NCBI RefSeq assembly: GCF_009729075.1
Contig: NZ_VTGY01000007.1
Location: forward strand, 62,001-126,000
DNA: 64,000 nt
Source of the DNA: Mycolicibacterium sp. CBMA 226
GTDB lineage: Bacteria; Actinomycetota; Actinomycetes; Mycobacteriales; Mycobacteriaceae
Direction of reading: 5' to 3'
Shown here: positions 35,303 through 44,267 of the stretch, one piece after another
Layout: each line of letters begins with the position of its first letter
How positions within the stretch are numbered: position 1 is the first letter of the stretch
Position numbers and translations under genes: made by a program
The notes under the pieces: model-generated
Seen by the model: the letters and a program-made list of their open reading frames with translations, nothing else
Database searches by the model: none
What the model was told of the DNA's origin: nothing

Positions 35303-35923
35303 ATGAAGATTCTGCATCGCACGCTGGCGGTCGCCGCCTCTGCGGCGGCACTGTTATCTGTCGGCACCTCAACTTCGCACGCGGCATTGGACAATCAGCT
35401 CGCACTGGTGGATGGCAGAGACCGCACCTTGACCATCCAGCAGTGGGACACCTTTCTCAACGGTGTTGTGCCGTTGGACCACAACAGACTCACGCGTGAG
35501 TGGTTCCACTCGGGCAAAGCGAAGTACGTCATCGACGGACCTGGATCGGATGATTTCGTCGGCAAGGTAGAACTGGGCTATCAGATCGGCTTTCCGTGGT
35601 CGTTGGGCGTGGGTATCAAATTCAGCTACACCACACCAAACATCTTGTTCGACAAGGCACTCGTCGAGCGCCCACAGATCATCACGCCGAACCTGCTTCC
35701 TGGGGTGTCCGTCCGTGCCGATTTGGGCAATGGACCGGGCATCCAGGAGGTTGCGACCTTCGCTGTCGCGGTCAGTGGACAAACTGGAGTAGTGGCAGTG
35801 TCAAACGCCCACGGCACGGTGACGGGTGCGGCCGGCGGGGTGCTACTTCGTCCGTTCGCGCGCCTCATCAGCAAGTCCGGCGACAGCGTCACCACCTACG
35901 GCGACTCCTGGAACATGAGTTAG
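35303..35923 (+). CDS. MspA-family outer-membrane porin with altered constriction
   Basis: MspA-type octameric porin of the mycobacterial outer membrane (206 residues, 27-residue signal peptide ending SHA). The mature part follows MspA closely: LDNQLALVDGRDRTLTIQQW, LTREWFHSGKAKY and LGYQIGFPWSLGVGI. In mature numbering Asp90 is kept, but the constriction residues corresponding to MspA Asp91 and Asp93 are Lys91 and Leu93, position 79 is Lys, and the loop after residue 90 is 5 residues shorter. Selectivity should therefore differ. AAGGAG precedes ATG 35303; an inverted repeat (ACGGCC/GGCCGT, 35261-35279) lies just upstream. 35093-35302 shows no other gene. Confidence 0.93.
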   Translation: MKILHRTLAVAASAAALLSVGTSTSHAALDNQLALVDGRDRTLTIQQWDTFLNGVVPLDHNRLTREWFHSGKAKYVIDGPGSDDFVGKVELGYQIGFPWSLGVGIKFSYTTPNILFDKALVERPQIITPNLLPGVSVRADLGNGPGIQEVATFAVAVSGQTGVVAVSNAHGTVTGAAGGVLLRPFARLISKSGDSVTTYGDSWNMS

Positions 35924-36016
35924 CGCAATCGGTTACCTGGAAAACCCGCAGCACATTTGGCGCCACGCTCGGGGCGCGGCTACTCAATAAGACTCAAACT
36001 GTGCCGCTGATACCGT

Positions 36017-36817
36017 CTACGCCTTCTGCGTCAGCCCCGCGTCGACGACCAGCTGGGTGCCGGTGATGTAGCGCGCCTCGTCGGATGCCAGGAACACCAC
36101 CGCGTTGCTGATGTCCTCGGGCTCCACCCAGGGCACGGGCAGAAGGTTGCGCGCGGACAGGACTTCGGCGACGTCCTCTTCGGTCGGGTTCTCCAGGTCG
36201 GGACGGATGCGCTTGAAGGTCTCGGGGTTGAGCACCATCGCGGTGCCGACGGCCCCGGGATGCACGGTGTTGACTCGAATCCGCTTGGGGCCCAGTTCAT
36301 TCGCCAAGGTACGGGCCAGGCCGACCACCGCGTGCTTGGTCGCGGTGTACGCCGAGGTATTGGCGGTGCCGCGCAGGCCGTTGGTGGAGCTGATGATCAC
36401 CACAGATCCGCCGCCCGGCCCGAAATGCGGCACGCCGGCCTTGACCGTATGCCACACACCGGTGAGGTTGACCCCGATCACGCGCTGCCAGTCTTCGGCG
36501 CTCACCTCCCAGGCGGGCGCCGCCGCGGAATGGATGCCGGCGTTGGCGACGACGACGTCCAGCCGGCCGAATTCCCAGACCCCCTCGTCGACAGCGGCCT
36601 GCACCTCATCGAACGACGACACGTCGGCCACGCCGGTGTAGCAGCGCTGGCCGCGCTGCTTCACCGCGTCGGCAACGTCGGCCAGATCGGCTGCGGCACT
36701 GGCGACGTCGAGGGCGATGATGTCGGCGCCTTCGTCGGCGAACCGCTCGCAGTGGGCTCGACCGGTGCCGCGGGCGGCACCGGTCACGAGGACGACCTTG
36801 TTCAGCAGCCCCGACAT
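36017..36817 (-). CDS. Mycofactocin-coupled-type SDR oxidoreductase
   Basis: Short-chain dehydrogenase of 266 residues. The cofactor motif is TGAARGTGRAH (12-22), the variant typical of SDRs that hold NAD tightly and pass electrons to mycofactocin. The catalytic pair is Y157-x3-K161 (SAYTATKHA). A loop before the C-terminus (NPTEEDVAEVLSARNLLPVPWVEPEDI) is also typical. The ATG overlaps the BVMO stop by one base (TGATG). It likely makes a cyclic ketone from an alcohol for the upstream Baeyer-Villiger enzyme. Confidence 0.9.
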   Translation of the reverse strand: MSGLLNKVVLVTGAARGTGRAHCERFADEGADIIALDVASAAADLADVADAVKQRGQRCYTGVADVSSFDEVQAAVDEGVWEFGRLDVVVANAGIHSAAAPAWEVSAEDWQRVIGVNLTGVWHTVKAGVPHFGPGGGSVVIISSTNGLRGTANTSAYTATKHAVVGLARTLANELGPKRIRVNTVHPGAVGTAMVLNPETFKRIRPDLENPTEEDVAEVLSARNLLPVPWVEPEDISNAVVFLASDEARYITGTQLVVDAGLTQKA

Positions 36818-38424
36818 CAGTCGGCCTTGGTCAGTTCAAATCCCTTGTACCCGGCGGCCGCAACCTCGGTGCAGATGTCGTTGTACGCGGCGAAGCCACC
36901 GATGAACAACATGAAAACCCGTGGCTTGCCGGGCACATTCGCGCCCATGTACCAGGAGTTCGCCTTCGGGAACAGTGTCTGGTCGGCACGGCGGACCAGT
37001 TCGGCGTTCCAGTCGTTGACCGACTCGGTGGTGGCCTCGATGGCCGAGAAGCCATGCTTGCCGACGTACTCGATGGCGTCGGCGATCCAGTTCACGTGCG
37101 CCTCGGCGTGCAGCACCATGTTCGCCAGCACGGCCGGCGCGCCGGGCCCGTTCACCAGGAACATGTTCGGGAAGCCGTCGACGCCCAAACCCAGGTAACT
37201 GCGCGGGCCGTCGGCCCAGTTGTCCTTGAGCTTCTCGCCGCCGCGACCGGTGATGTCGATGCGACCCAGCGCACCGGTGAGCGCGTCGAACCCAGTGGCG
37301 AAGATGATGGCGTCCAGTTCGAACCGGGCCTCGGTGGTGGTGATGCCAGTGGCGTCGATCTTCTCGATCGGCGTCTGCTTGACGCTGACCAGCGTCACGT
37401 GCGGTTGATTGAACGTCTGGAAGTAGTTGGTATCAGTGCAGATTCGCTTGGCGCCGATCGGGTGGTCGTTCGGGATCAGCATGTCGGCGACAGCAGGGTC
37501 ATCGATGACCGCACGCACCTTCTCCTCGTAGAACTTCTTGGCCTCGGCGTTGGCGACCGGATCCACCATCTGGTCCAGGAAGGTCTTGCTGAACAGCACA
37601 CCGCCCAGCTGCCAACGCTTTTCGAACTCGGCGCGGCGCTCTTCCTCGGACAGCTCCATGGTCAGCTTGGGGTGCGCCAGATGGGGCGAACCGCCACCAC
37701 TGCGCCACGACAGTTCCCGCCGCTCGTCGTAATTCGCCTTGACCTCTGCTTCGCGCTCAGCCGTCAGCGGCTCGTTGCCGGCCGGCACGGAGAAGTTCGG
37801 AGTGCGTTGGAAGACAACGAGTTCGGCGGCCTGCGTGGCCACGATCGGGGTGCTCTGGATACCCGACGATCCGGTGCCGATCAGGCCGACCCGCTTGCCG
37901 GTGAAATCGACGCCCTCGTGCGGCCAGTTCGCCGTGTGGTACGTCTCGCCGGCGAAGGTCTCCACGCCAGGGATGTCCGGCAGCAGCGGATCCGATAGTG
38001 CACCGGTGGCCATGACGCAGAACTGCGCGTCCACCGTTTCGCCGGTGTCGGTGGTCACCGTCCAGCGCAGCCGCTCCTCATCGAGGGTCGCCGAGGTGAC
38101 CCGGGTGCTGAGCCGGATGTCGCGGCGCAGGTCGAACCGGTCGGCGACATGGTTGATGTACGTGAGGATTTCGGCCTGGGTGGCGTACTTCTCCGTCCAG
38201 GTCCACTCCTGCTGCAGGTCCTTGTCGAAGGAGTAGCAGTAGTCGATGCTCTCGACATCGCAACGAGCACCCGGATACCGGTTGTAGTACCAGGTGCCGC
38301 CGACGTCGGCCGCCGCCTCGAACACGACGACCGAACGGCCCTCCGACCGCAGCTTGTGCAGTGCGTAAAGACCGGCGAACCCGGCACCCACAACTACGAC
38401 ATCGACCTGTTCTGCGCTGCTCAT
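36817..38424 (-). CDS. Baeyer-Villiger flavin monooxygenase (cyclohexanone monooxygenase-like)
   Basis: Class B flavoprotein monooxygenase of 535 residues, inserting oxygen next to a ketone to give an ester or lactone using NADPH and O2. It has two Rossmann motifs, GAGFAG (13-18) and GTGSSG (~182). The BVMO fingerprint FxGxxxHxxxWP is at 157-168 (FAGETYHTANWP). Paired by overlap with an SDR and divergent from HsaA/HsaC-like genes, it probably opens a cyclic ketone. ATG 38424 lies 6 nt after TAACTT. Confidence 0.93.
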   Translation of the reverse strand: MSSAEQVDVVVVGAGFAGLYALHKLRSEGRSVVVFEAAADVGGTWYYNRYPGARCDVESIDYCYSFDKDLQQEWTWTEKYATQAEILTYINHVADRFDLRRDIRLSTRVTSATLDEERLRWTVTTDTGETVDAQFCVMATGALSDPLLPDIPGVETFAGETYHTANWPHEGVDFTGKRVGLIGTGSSGIQSTPIVATQAAELVVFQRTPNFSVPAGNEPLTAEREAEVKANYDERRELSWRSGGGSPHLAHPKLTMELSEEERRAEFEKRWQLGGVLFSKTFLDQMVDPVANAEAKKFYEEKVRAVIDDPAVADMLIPNDHPIGAKRICTDTNYFQTFNQPHVTLVSVKQTPIEKIDATGITTTEARFELDAIIFATGFDALTGALGRIDITGRGGEKLKDNWADGPRSYLGLGVDGFPNMFLVNGPGAPAVLANMVLHAEAHVNWIADAIEYVGKHGFSAIEATTESVNDWNAELVRRADQTLFPKANSWYMGANVPGKPRVFMLFIGGFAAYNDICTEVAAAGYKGFELTKAD

Positions 38425-38430
38425 AGTGCG

Positions 38431-38436
38431 AAGTTA
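38431..38436 (-). promoter_or_regulatory. Leaderless -10 element of the BVMO-SDR operon
   Basis: TAACTT on the minus strand, 6-nt spacer, ATG at 38424. The rest of the 255-bp divergent region to 38679 shows no clear operator. Confidence 0.55.
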
Positions 38437-38679
38437 GCCGTCCTCGCAATGCACGAGTACGGGCCGTCCCGGTGAACGGACGACCCGCGGAAACGCGTCC
38501 CGACCATCGGGCTGAGCGGTGACCGGATACCTGCACCGCAGCGAGACTCGATGCATGCGCGCCATGGCCGGATCGGCCTCGGGTGCAGGAATTTCGTCCG
38601 CTGACCGGGAACAGCCTCGCGGTGCACTGCGGGTGCGGTAAACCATTAGTTAGCCCATCACAGGAGTTAGGAAACGACC

Positions 38680-39861
38680 ATGACCCAGCGGGTTATCGAC
38701 AAACTCGGTGACATCGCCGACCAGCTTCGCGAACAGGCCTGGGAAGCAGAGAAGTTGGGCCAACTGCCCGACGAAACCGTCAAGCTCATGAAGGCCGCCG
38801 GCAACATCAAACTGCTGCAGCCCAAGGAATACGACGGCCTGGAGGTGCATCCTCGCGAGTTCGCCGAGACCGTCATGGCGACCGCCGCCCTCGACCCCGC
38901 CGCCGGGTGGATCAACGGCGTCGTCGGTGTGCACCCGTATCAACTCGCCTACGCCGACCCGAAGGTCGCCGCCGAGATCTGGGCGACCGACACCGACACC
39001 TGGGTCGCCTCCCCCTACGCCCCGCAGGGCGTCGCCCGTCCGGTCGACGGTGGCTACATCTTCAACGGCCGCTGGCAGTTCAGCTCCGGTACCGACCACT
39101 GTGAGTGGATCTTCCTGGGCGCCATGCTCGGTGACGCCGAGGGCAGGCCCCTCATGCCGCCGCAGATGCTGCACATGATCCTGCCCCGCACCGACTACGA
39201 AATCGTCGAGGACTCCTGGAATGTCGTGGGCCTGCGCGGCACCGGCTCCAAGGACGTCATCGTCAAGGACGCCTTCGTTCCCACCTACCGCACCATGGAC
39301 GCCACCAAGGTGATGGACGGCCGCGCCCAGCGCGAGGCCGGCATGACCTCGACGCTGTACCTGATGCCGTGGTCGACGATGTTCCCGCTGGGCATCTCGT
39401 CCGCCGTCATCGGTATCGCCGAGGGCGCCCTGGCCGCCGCACTCGACTACCAGCGCGAACGCGTCAACTCCAGTGGCGTCGCCATCAAGGACGACCCGTA
39501 TGTCATGTACGCCATCGGTGAGGCCGCCGCCGACATCAACGCCGCCCGCCAGGAACTGCTGGCCAACGCCGACCGCATCTACGACATGGTCGACGCCGGC
39601 AAGGAAGTGTCCTTCGAAGACCGTGCTGCCGGCCGGCGCACCCAGATCCGGTCGGTGTGGCGCGCCGTGTCGGCCGTCGACGAAATCTTCGCCCGCTGCG
39701 GTGGCAATGCCACCCGCATGGACAAGCCGCTGCAGCGCTACTGGCGCGACGCACACGTCGGCCAGGCCCACGCCATCCACGTCCCCGGCACCACGTTCCA
39801 CGCGTCGGCACTGAGCAGCCTCGGCGTGGATCCCCAGGGCCCGCTGCGAGGCATGATCTGA
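38680..39861 (+). CDS. HsaA-like flavin-dependent hydroxylase (acyl-CoA dehydrogenase fold)
   Basis: 393-residue oxygenase component of a two-component flavin monooxygenase with acyl-CoA-dehydrogenase fold. It resembles HsaA of steroid degradation block by block: LPDETVKLMKAAG, LLQPKEYDGLE, GVHPYQLA, SSGTDHCEWIFLG, VVGLRGTGSKDVIVKD, IQRFWRDAH-like LQRYWRDAHVGQ. HsaA hydroxylates a phenol to a catechol using reduced flavin from HsaB; no HsaB-like reductase is adjacent. AGGAG precedes the ATG. The next gene is an extradiol dioxygenase, consistent with sequential hydroxylation and ring cleavage. Confidence 0.88.
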   Translation: MTQRVIDKLGDIADQLREQAWEAEKLGQLPDETVKLMKAAGNIKLLQPKEYDGLEVHPREFAETVMATAALDPAAGWINGVVGVHPYQLAYADPKVAAEIWATDTDTWVASPYAPQGVARPVDGGYIFNGRWQFSSGTDHCEWIFLGAMLGDAEGRPLMPPQMLHMILPRTDYEIVEDSWNVVGLRGTGSKDVIVKDAFVPTYRTMDATKVMDGRAQREAGMTSTLYLMPWSTMFPLGISSAVIGIAEGALAAALDYQRERVNSSGVAIKDDPYVMYAIGEAAADINAARQELLANADRIYDMVDAGKEVSFEDRAAGRRTQIRSVWRAVSAVDEIFARCGGNATRMDKPLQRYWRDAHVGQAHAIHVPGTTFHASALSSLGVDPQGPLRGMI

Positions 39862-39862
39862 C

Positions 39863-40771
39863 GTGACCGATCTGAAGAGCCTGGGCTATGTGAAGGTCCA
39901 GACCGCCGACATCGAACGCTGGCGCCAATTCGCTTTCGACGTACTGGGTTTCGCGAAGGGTAGCGGTCCTGACCCCGACGCGCTGTACCTGCGGATGGAC
40001 GAGCGCACTGCCCGCATCATCGTGGTGCCGGGCGACGCCGACCGCATCGTGACCGTCGGCTGGGAGGTCCGCGACGGCGCCGCGCTGCGCCGGGTGCAGG
40101 CCACCCTGGACGGCGCCGGCGTGCCGTGGAAGCAGCTGTCGCTGGAAGAGGCCGACGCGCGCCGCGTCGACGAGGTCATCGCCTTCGTCGACCCGGCCGG
40201 CAACGACGTCGAGGTGTTCCACGGCGCGGTGCTGGACCACAGCCCGGTCGTGCCGCCGTACGGTGCCCGCTTCGTCACCGAAGGCCTCGGCCTCGGCCAC
40301 GTGGTGCTGCCGGCGCAGGACGCCAACGGGTTGACCGCGTTCTACACCGATGTGCTGGGCTTCCTGCCCCGCGGCGCCTTCCGCGTGCCCGCGCCGCCGG
40401 AGTTCGGCCCGTTGCGGGTGCGGTTCCTCGGCATCAACGAGCGGCACCACAGCCTGGCGATCTGCCCCGCCGCGACGCTGCGCGACCCGAAACTGATCCA
40501 CCTCATGGTCGAGGTCGACACGCTCGACGCCGTCGGACAGGCGCTCGACCGCGTGAACCGGGACGGTTTCCAGCTGTCGTCCACGTTGGGCCGGCACACC
40601 AACGACAAGATGGTGTCGTTCTACGTGCGTTCGCCGGGCGACTGGGACATCGAGTTCGGCACCGAGGGCATGAAGGTCGACGAACGGTATTACACCGCAG
40701 AGGAGATCACCGCCGACAGCTACTGGGGCCATGAGTGGATGGGCGTTCCGCCGCGGGCGATGCTGCCATGA
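39863..40771 (+). CDS. HsaC/BphC-like extradiol dioxygenase
   Basis: Two-domain type I extradiol dioxygenase of 302 residues. The Fe(II) ligands are H146 (GLGHVVLP), H213 (LIHLMVE) and E264 (WDIEFGTEG); the H195/H196 pair (NERHHSLAI) provides the active-site base. It cleaves the catechol made by the preceding HsaA-like enzyme. The GTG start lies 1 nt after the hydroxylase stop, and its end overlaps the next gene (ATGA), so the three genes are tightly coupled. Confidence 0.9.
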   Translation: MTDLKSLGYVKVQTADIERWRQFAFDVLGFAKGSGPDPDALYLRMDERTARIIVVPGDADRIVTVGWEVRDGAALRRVQATLDGAGVPWKQLSLEEADARRVDEVIAFVDPAGNDVEVFHGAVLDHSPVVPPYGARFVTEGLGLGHVVLPAQDANGLTAFYTDVLGFLPRGAFRVPAPPEFGPLRVRFLGINERHHSLAICPAATLRDPKLIHLMVEVDTLDAVGQALDRVNRDGFQLSSTLGRHTNDKMVSFYVRSPGDWDIEFGTEGMKVDERYYTAEEITADSYWGHEWMGVPPRAMLP

Positions 40772-42231
40772 GCTCCGACCTGAACCCCGTCCCGGCGTCG
40801 TCCATCACCGCCTGGGACGACGAGGCCGACGTCGTCGTCGTCGGCTACGGCATCGCCGGTGCGGCTGCCGCGGTAGAGGCCTCGGCAGCCGGCGCCGACG
40901 TGCTGGTCGTCGAACGCACCGGCGGCTGGGGCGGCGCTGCCGCCATGGCCGGCGGGTTCATCTATCTCGGTGGCGGCACGGCGCTCCAAAAGGCTTGTGG
41001 TTTCGATGATTCCGTGGAGAACATGGCCGCCTTCCTGAAGGTGGCGATGGGTCCGGGCGCCGATACCGAACGGATCGACGACTACTGCGCCGGCAGCGTG
41101 GCCCACTACGACTGGCTGGTGAACTGCGGCGTGCCGTTCAAGCCGGTGTTCTGGGGCGAACCGGGCTGGGAGCCGCCGGGTGACGAGGGCCTGATGTTCA
41201 CGGGCGGCGAGAATGCCTTCCCGTACAACACCATTGCCGCCCCCGCACCGCGCGGCCACGTGCCACAGATGGTCGGCAAGGTGACCGGCGAGCGCAGCGG
41301 CGGCTACATGCTGATGAAGCCGCTGGTGGATACCGCGACCGCGCAGGGCGTCCGGTCGGTGTACGACACCCACGTGCAGTCGTTGGTCACCGAGGCCGAC
41401 GGCCGGGTGGTCGGCCTCGTCGCGCGCCGGTACAGCGACACCGTGGCGATCAAGGCCCGCCGCGGCGTGGTGCTGGCCTCGGGCAGCTTCGCCTACAGCG
41501 ACGAGATGGTCGCGCAGTACGCACCCCGCATCGCGGGCCGTCCCGCCGCGAGCATCGAGCAGCACGACGGCCGGGCCATCCGGATGGCACAGATGCTCGG
41601 TGCCGACCTGGCGCACATGGATGCCACCGAGGTGGCGTTCTTCTGCGACCCGCAACAGTTGGTCCGCGGCATCCTGGTCAACGGCTTCGGCCAGCGCTAC
41701 ATCGCTGAAGACACGTATCCGGGGCGCATCGGCCAGCAGACGCTTTATTACCAGGACAACGCCGCCTACCTGATCATCGACGGTGATGCCCAGGAGGCGG
41801 CGATGGCCGCCACGTCAGCGACGCCGTTCCTGCGCCGCCCGGCCACTTGGGTGTGCGAGACGGTGGCGGAGCTAGAAGCCGAGATCGGGCTGCCGGAGGG
41901 CGTTCTGCAACGCACCGTCGGCTACTACAACGAGCACGCCACGAACGGCGAGGACCCGCTGCTGCACAAGAAGCCCCAGTGGCTCCGCCCGATCGGGTCA
42001 CCGGTCGGTGCCATCGACCTCCGCAACAGCACCGGCGGGTTCACCCTCGGCGGTCTGCTGACCACGCTGGACGGCCGCGTGCTGCACGTCAGCGGCGAGC
42101 CGATTCCCGGCCTGTTCGCGGCCGGCCGGACCGCAGCAGGACTGTCTGCGTGGGGCTATGCCAGTGGCGTGTCCCTCGGTGACGGCAGTTTCTACGGACG
42201 CCGTGCCGGGAGGTCCGCGGCGCAGAGCTGA
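40768..42231 (+). CDS. FAD-dependent 3-ketosteroid dehydrogenase-like protein (Kst4D-like)
   Basis: FAD-binding oxidoreductase of the succinate dehydrogenase/3-ketosteroid dehydrogenase superfamily, 487 residues. The N-terminal dinucleotide motif is GYGIAG (26-31) and a C-terminal flavin motif (LFAAGRTAAGLSAWGYASG) is present. Its length fits the 3-keto-5alpha-steroid 4-dehydrogenase group better than the longer KstD. ATG 40768 overlaps the dioxygenase stop (ATGA). It would introduce a C=C bond next to a ketone in the ring before hydroxylation. The substrate is inferred only from neighbours. Confidence 0.85.
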   Translation: MSSDLNPVPASSITAWDDEADVVVVGYGIAGAAAAVEASAAGADVLVVERTGGWGGAAAMAGGFIYLGGGTALQKACGFDDSVENMAAFLKVAMGPGADTERIDDYCAGSVAHYDWLVNCGVPFKPVFWGEPGWEPPGDEGLMFTGGENAFPYNTIAAPAPRGHVPQMVGKVTGERSGGYMLMKPLVDTATAQGVRSVYDTHVQSLVTEADGRVVGLVARRYSDTVAIKARRGVVLASGSFAYSDEMVAQYAPRIAGRPAASIEQHDGRAIRMAQMLGADLAHMDATEVAFFCDPQQLVRGILVNGFGQRYIAEDTYPGRIGQQTLYYQDNAAYLIIDGDAQEAAMAATSATPFLRRPATWVCETVAELEAEIGLPEGVLQRTVGYYNEHATNGEDPLLHKKPQWLRPIGSPVGAIDLRNSTGGFTLGGLLTTLDGRVLHVSGEPIPGLFAAGRTAAGLSAWGYASGVSLGDGSFYGRRAGRSAAQS

Positions 42232-42330
42232 ACCCGCTGGTTCCGCGTGTCGTCCCTGTGCGTGTCGGCGCGACGGTAGCAACGAGGGCCGTGTCCCAAA
42301 TTTGGGTCATGAGCTGCAGAATTGACACGC

Positions 42331-42365
42331 GAGGCGCCCCTTGCCAACCCGGCTCGGGGTGCCTC
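42331..42365 (+). terminator. Terminator-like hairpin after the HsaA/HsaC-like operon
   Basis: GAGGCGCCCC (42331-42340) and GGGGTGCCTC (42356-42365) form a 10-bp RNA stem with one G-U pair and a 15-nt loop, 100 bp past the stop at 42231. There is no U-tract. A separate perfect 12-bp palindrome, CCCAAATTTGGG, lies at 42295-42306. Confidence 0.45.
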
Positions 42366-42433
42366 GTCATGCATATATTCTCCGGCGCTCCCGGGAAATG
42401 TGTGACAAGCCCCACCGCCGTGTGATACAAACA

Positions 42434-42458
42434 GTCATATTCCTAATAGGAATATGAC
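42434..42458. promoter_or_regulatory. Perfect 25-bp palindrome, probable IclR operator
   Basis: Two perfect 12-bp arms (GTCATATTCCTA and TAGGAATATGAC) around a single A, 27 bp before the ATG of the IclR gene. It is AT-rich in a GC-rich context. Position and symmetry suggest autoregulation by IclR and perhaps control of flanking catabolic genes. It is not a terminator: no T-tract, and it precedes a ribosome-binding site. Confidence 0.7.
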
Positions 42459-42485
42459 ACGAAGCAACGGAGCTCGGAGGCCGAC

Positions 42486-43286
42486 ATGACAGCAGCAGTC
42501 GAATCCACCACCCCCAGCGCGGTCATCGACCGGGTATCGCTGGTCCTCGACGCGTTCGACGGCCCCGGCCGCCTGACCCTGGCGCAGATCGTGCGCCGCA
42601 CGGGTCTGCCCCGTTCCTCTGCGCATCGGATGCTGGAGCGACTGGTCCAGCTGCGCTGGTTGCGCCGCAACGGCCGCGACTACGAGCTGGGGATGCGCTT
42701 GGTGGAGCTGGGCTCCCTGGCTGTGCACCAGGACCGCATGCACCGGGCCGCCGGCCCGCTGCTGCATGAACTGCACCGCGCCACCGGGCTCGTCGTCCAC
42801 CTCGCCGTGCTCGACGGCGGTGACGTCGTCTACCTGGAGAAGGTCGGCAACGGCATGATGACCGTGCTGCCGTCGCGGGTGGGCGGCCGCCAGCCGGCGC
42901 ACTGTACCGCTGTCGGCAAGGCGATCCTGGCCTACAACCAGGACGCCGAGGTCGACCTCATGAGCCGCAAGACCAAGTACTCGATCGCCAACCGTGCGCA
43001 GCTCGCCACCGAACTGGCCAAGGTCCGCGCCCACGGCGTCGCTTTCGAGCGCGAAGAGTCGGTGCCCGGATTCGGTTGCGTCGCAGCGCCGATCGGCCGC
43101 CAGGGTGAGGCCGTCGCCGCCGTTTCGGTGTGTGGTCCAATGAACCGCATGGCCTTCGAGCAGCTGACCGCGCCGGTGCGCATGACCGCCATGGGCATCT
43201 GGCGCAACGCCGAGGATTCCCGCGTCGCGCCGACGCTGCAGCCGATGCGTCCGCTGCGCATGGGACCGGCGCTGCAGTACGCGTGA
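42486..43286 (+). CDS. IclR-family regulator of the ring-degradation cluster
   Basis: IclR-type regulator of 266 residues with an N-terminal winged helix (LTLAQIVRRTGLPRSSAHRML) and a C-terminal effector domain (~85-255) with GKAILAY and GFGCVAAPIG. These proteins often sense aromatic or organic acids. GGAGG 5 nt before the ATG is a good ribosome-binding site. It lies between the HsaA/HsaC/Kst4D-like operon and a lipase/SDR pair on the same strand, with a perfect palindrome just upstream. Confidence 0.92.
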   Translation: MTAAVESTTPSAVIDRVSLVLDAFDGPGRLTLAQIVRRTGLPRSSAHRMLERLVQLRWLRRNGRDYELGMRLVELGSLAVHQDRMHRAAGPLLHELHRATGLVVHLAVLDGGDVVYLEKVGNGMMTVLPSRVGGRQPAHCTAVGKAILAYNQDAEVDLMSRKTKYSIANRAQLATELAKVRAHGVAFEREESVPGFGCVAAPIGRQGEAVAAVSVCGPMNRMAFEQLTAPVRMTAMGIWRNAEDSRVAPTLQPMRPLRMGPALQYA

Positions 43287-43317
43287 GTCACCAGCGAGAA
43301 GCGCGAGCGGATCGCGC

Positions 43318-44235
43318 ATGAGCTTGGACCCACAGATCGCCGGCCTCCTCGAAGCACTCAACGCCGGCTTCCCGAACCTGCCGAGCATGACCGGCGCGCA
43401 GGCACGTGCCGCCATCCGCGCCCGCTTCGTCCCACCCGCACAGCCGGAAACGGTCGAGTCCGTCACCGATACCGAGGTCGGCGGCATCCGAGTCCGCATT
43501 TACCGGCCCGCCGTCGACGCGCCAGGCACCCAGCTCCCGATCTTCGTGTTCGCCCACGGTGGCGGATTCGTCTTCTGCGATCTGGACTCGCACGACGGGC
43601 TCTGCCGCAGCTTCGCGAATTCCATTCCCGCCGTGGTGGTTTCCGTCGACTACCGGTTGGCCCCCGAGCACCCGTGGCCGGCCGCCGCGGAGGACGTGTA
43701 CACCGTCACCCAGTGGGCCGCCGCCCACGCTGCCGAACTCGGCGGCGACCCGACGAAGCTCGTGGTCGGCGGCGACAGCGCCGGAGGCAATCTCGCCGCG
43801 GTGACCGCGTTGATGACCCGCGACCGCGGCGGCGCGCCGCTGGCCGCACAGGTCCTGCTCTATCCAGTGCTGACCGCAGACTTCACTTACGGGTCGTACC
43901 ACGAGTTCCGCACCGGCTACTACAACACCACTGCCGCCATGCAGTGGTACTGGGACCAGTACGTGCCCAACACCGCGGACCGCGAAAACCCTTACGCGGC
44001 ACCGCTGTCCGCGTCCGTCGAGGGGGTGGCGCCGGCCGTGCTGGTGGTCACGGGCTACGACCCGATGCGGGACGAAGCTCTCGCCTACGCCGAGGCGTTG
44101 CGCGAGGCGGATGTTCCGGTCACCGAACTGTATTACGGCGCCATTCACGGCTTCCTGACCATGCCGGTGCTCGACATCGCGCACCGCGCCCGTCGTGACG
44201 TAGCCGACGCGGTGACCAAGTTGCTCGCCGACTAG
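43318..44235 (+). CDS. HSL-family alpha/beta hydrolase (esterase/lipase)
   Basis: Hormone-sensitive-lipase-like esterase of 305 residues. The oxyanion hole is HGGG at 80-83, the nucleophile Ser154 (GGDSAGGN), with Asp near 246 (GYDPMRDEA) and His near 276 (AIHGFL). It hydrolyses esters or lactones and could open the lactone produced by the BVMO encoded 5 kb away; this is inference. It lies 31 bp after the IclR gene, same strand. Confidence 0.92.
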   Translation: MSLDPQIAGLLEALNAGFPNLPSMTGAQARAAIRARFVPPAQPETVESVTDTEVGGIRVRIYRPAVDAPGTQLPIFVFAHGGGFVFCDLDSHDGLCRSFANSIPAVVVSVDYRLAPEHPWPAAAEDVYTVTQWAAAHAAELGGDPTKLVVGGDSAGGNLAAVTALMTRDRGGAPLAAQVLLYPVLTADFTYGSYHEFRTGYYNTTAAMQWYWDQYVPNTADRENPYAAPLSASVEGVAPAVLVVTGYDPMRDEALAYAEALREADVPVTELYYGAIHGFLTMPVLDIAHRARRDVADAVTKLLAD

Positions 44236-44267
44236 ACGGCGATTCCCCACCAACCGAGGAGATCATC

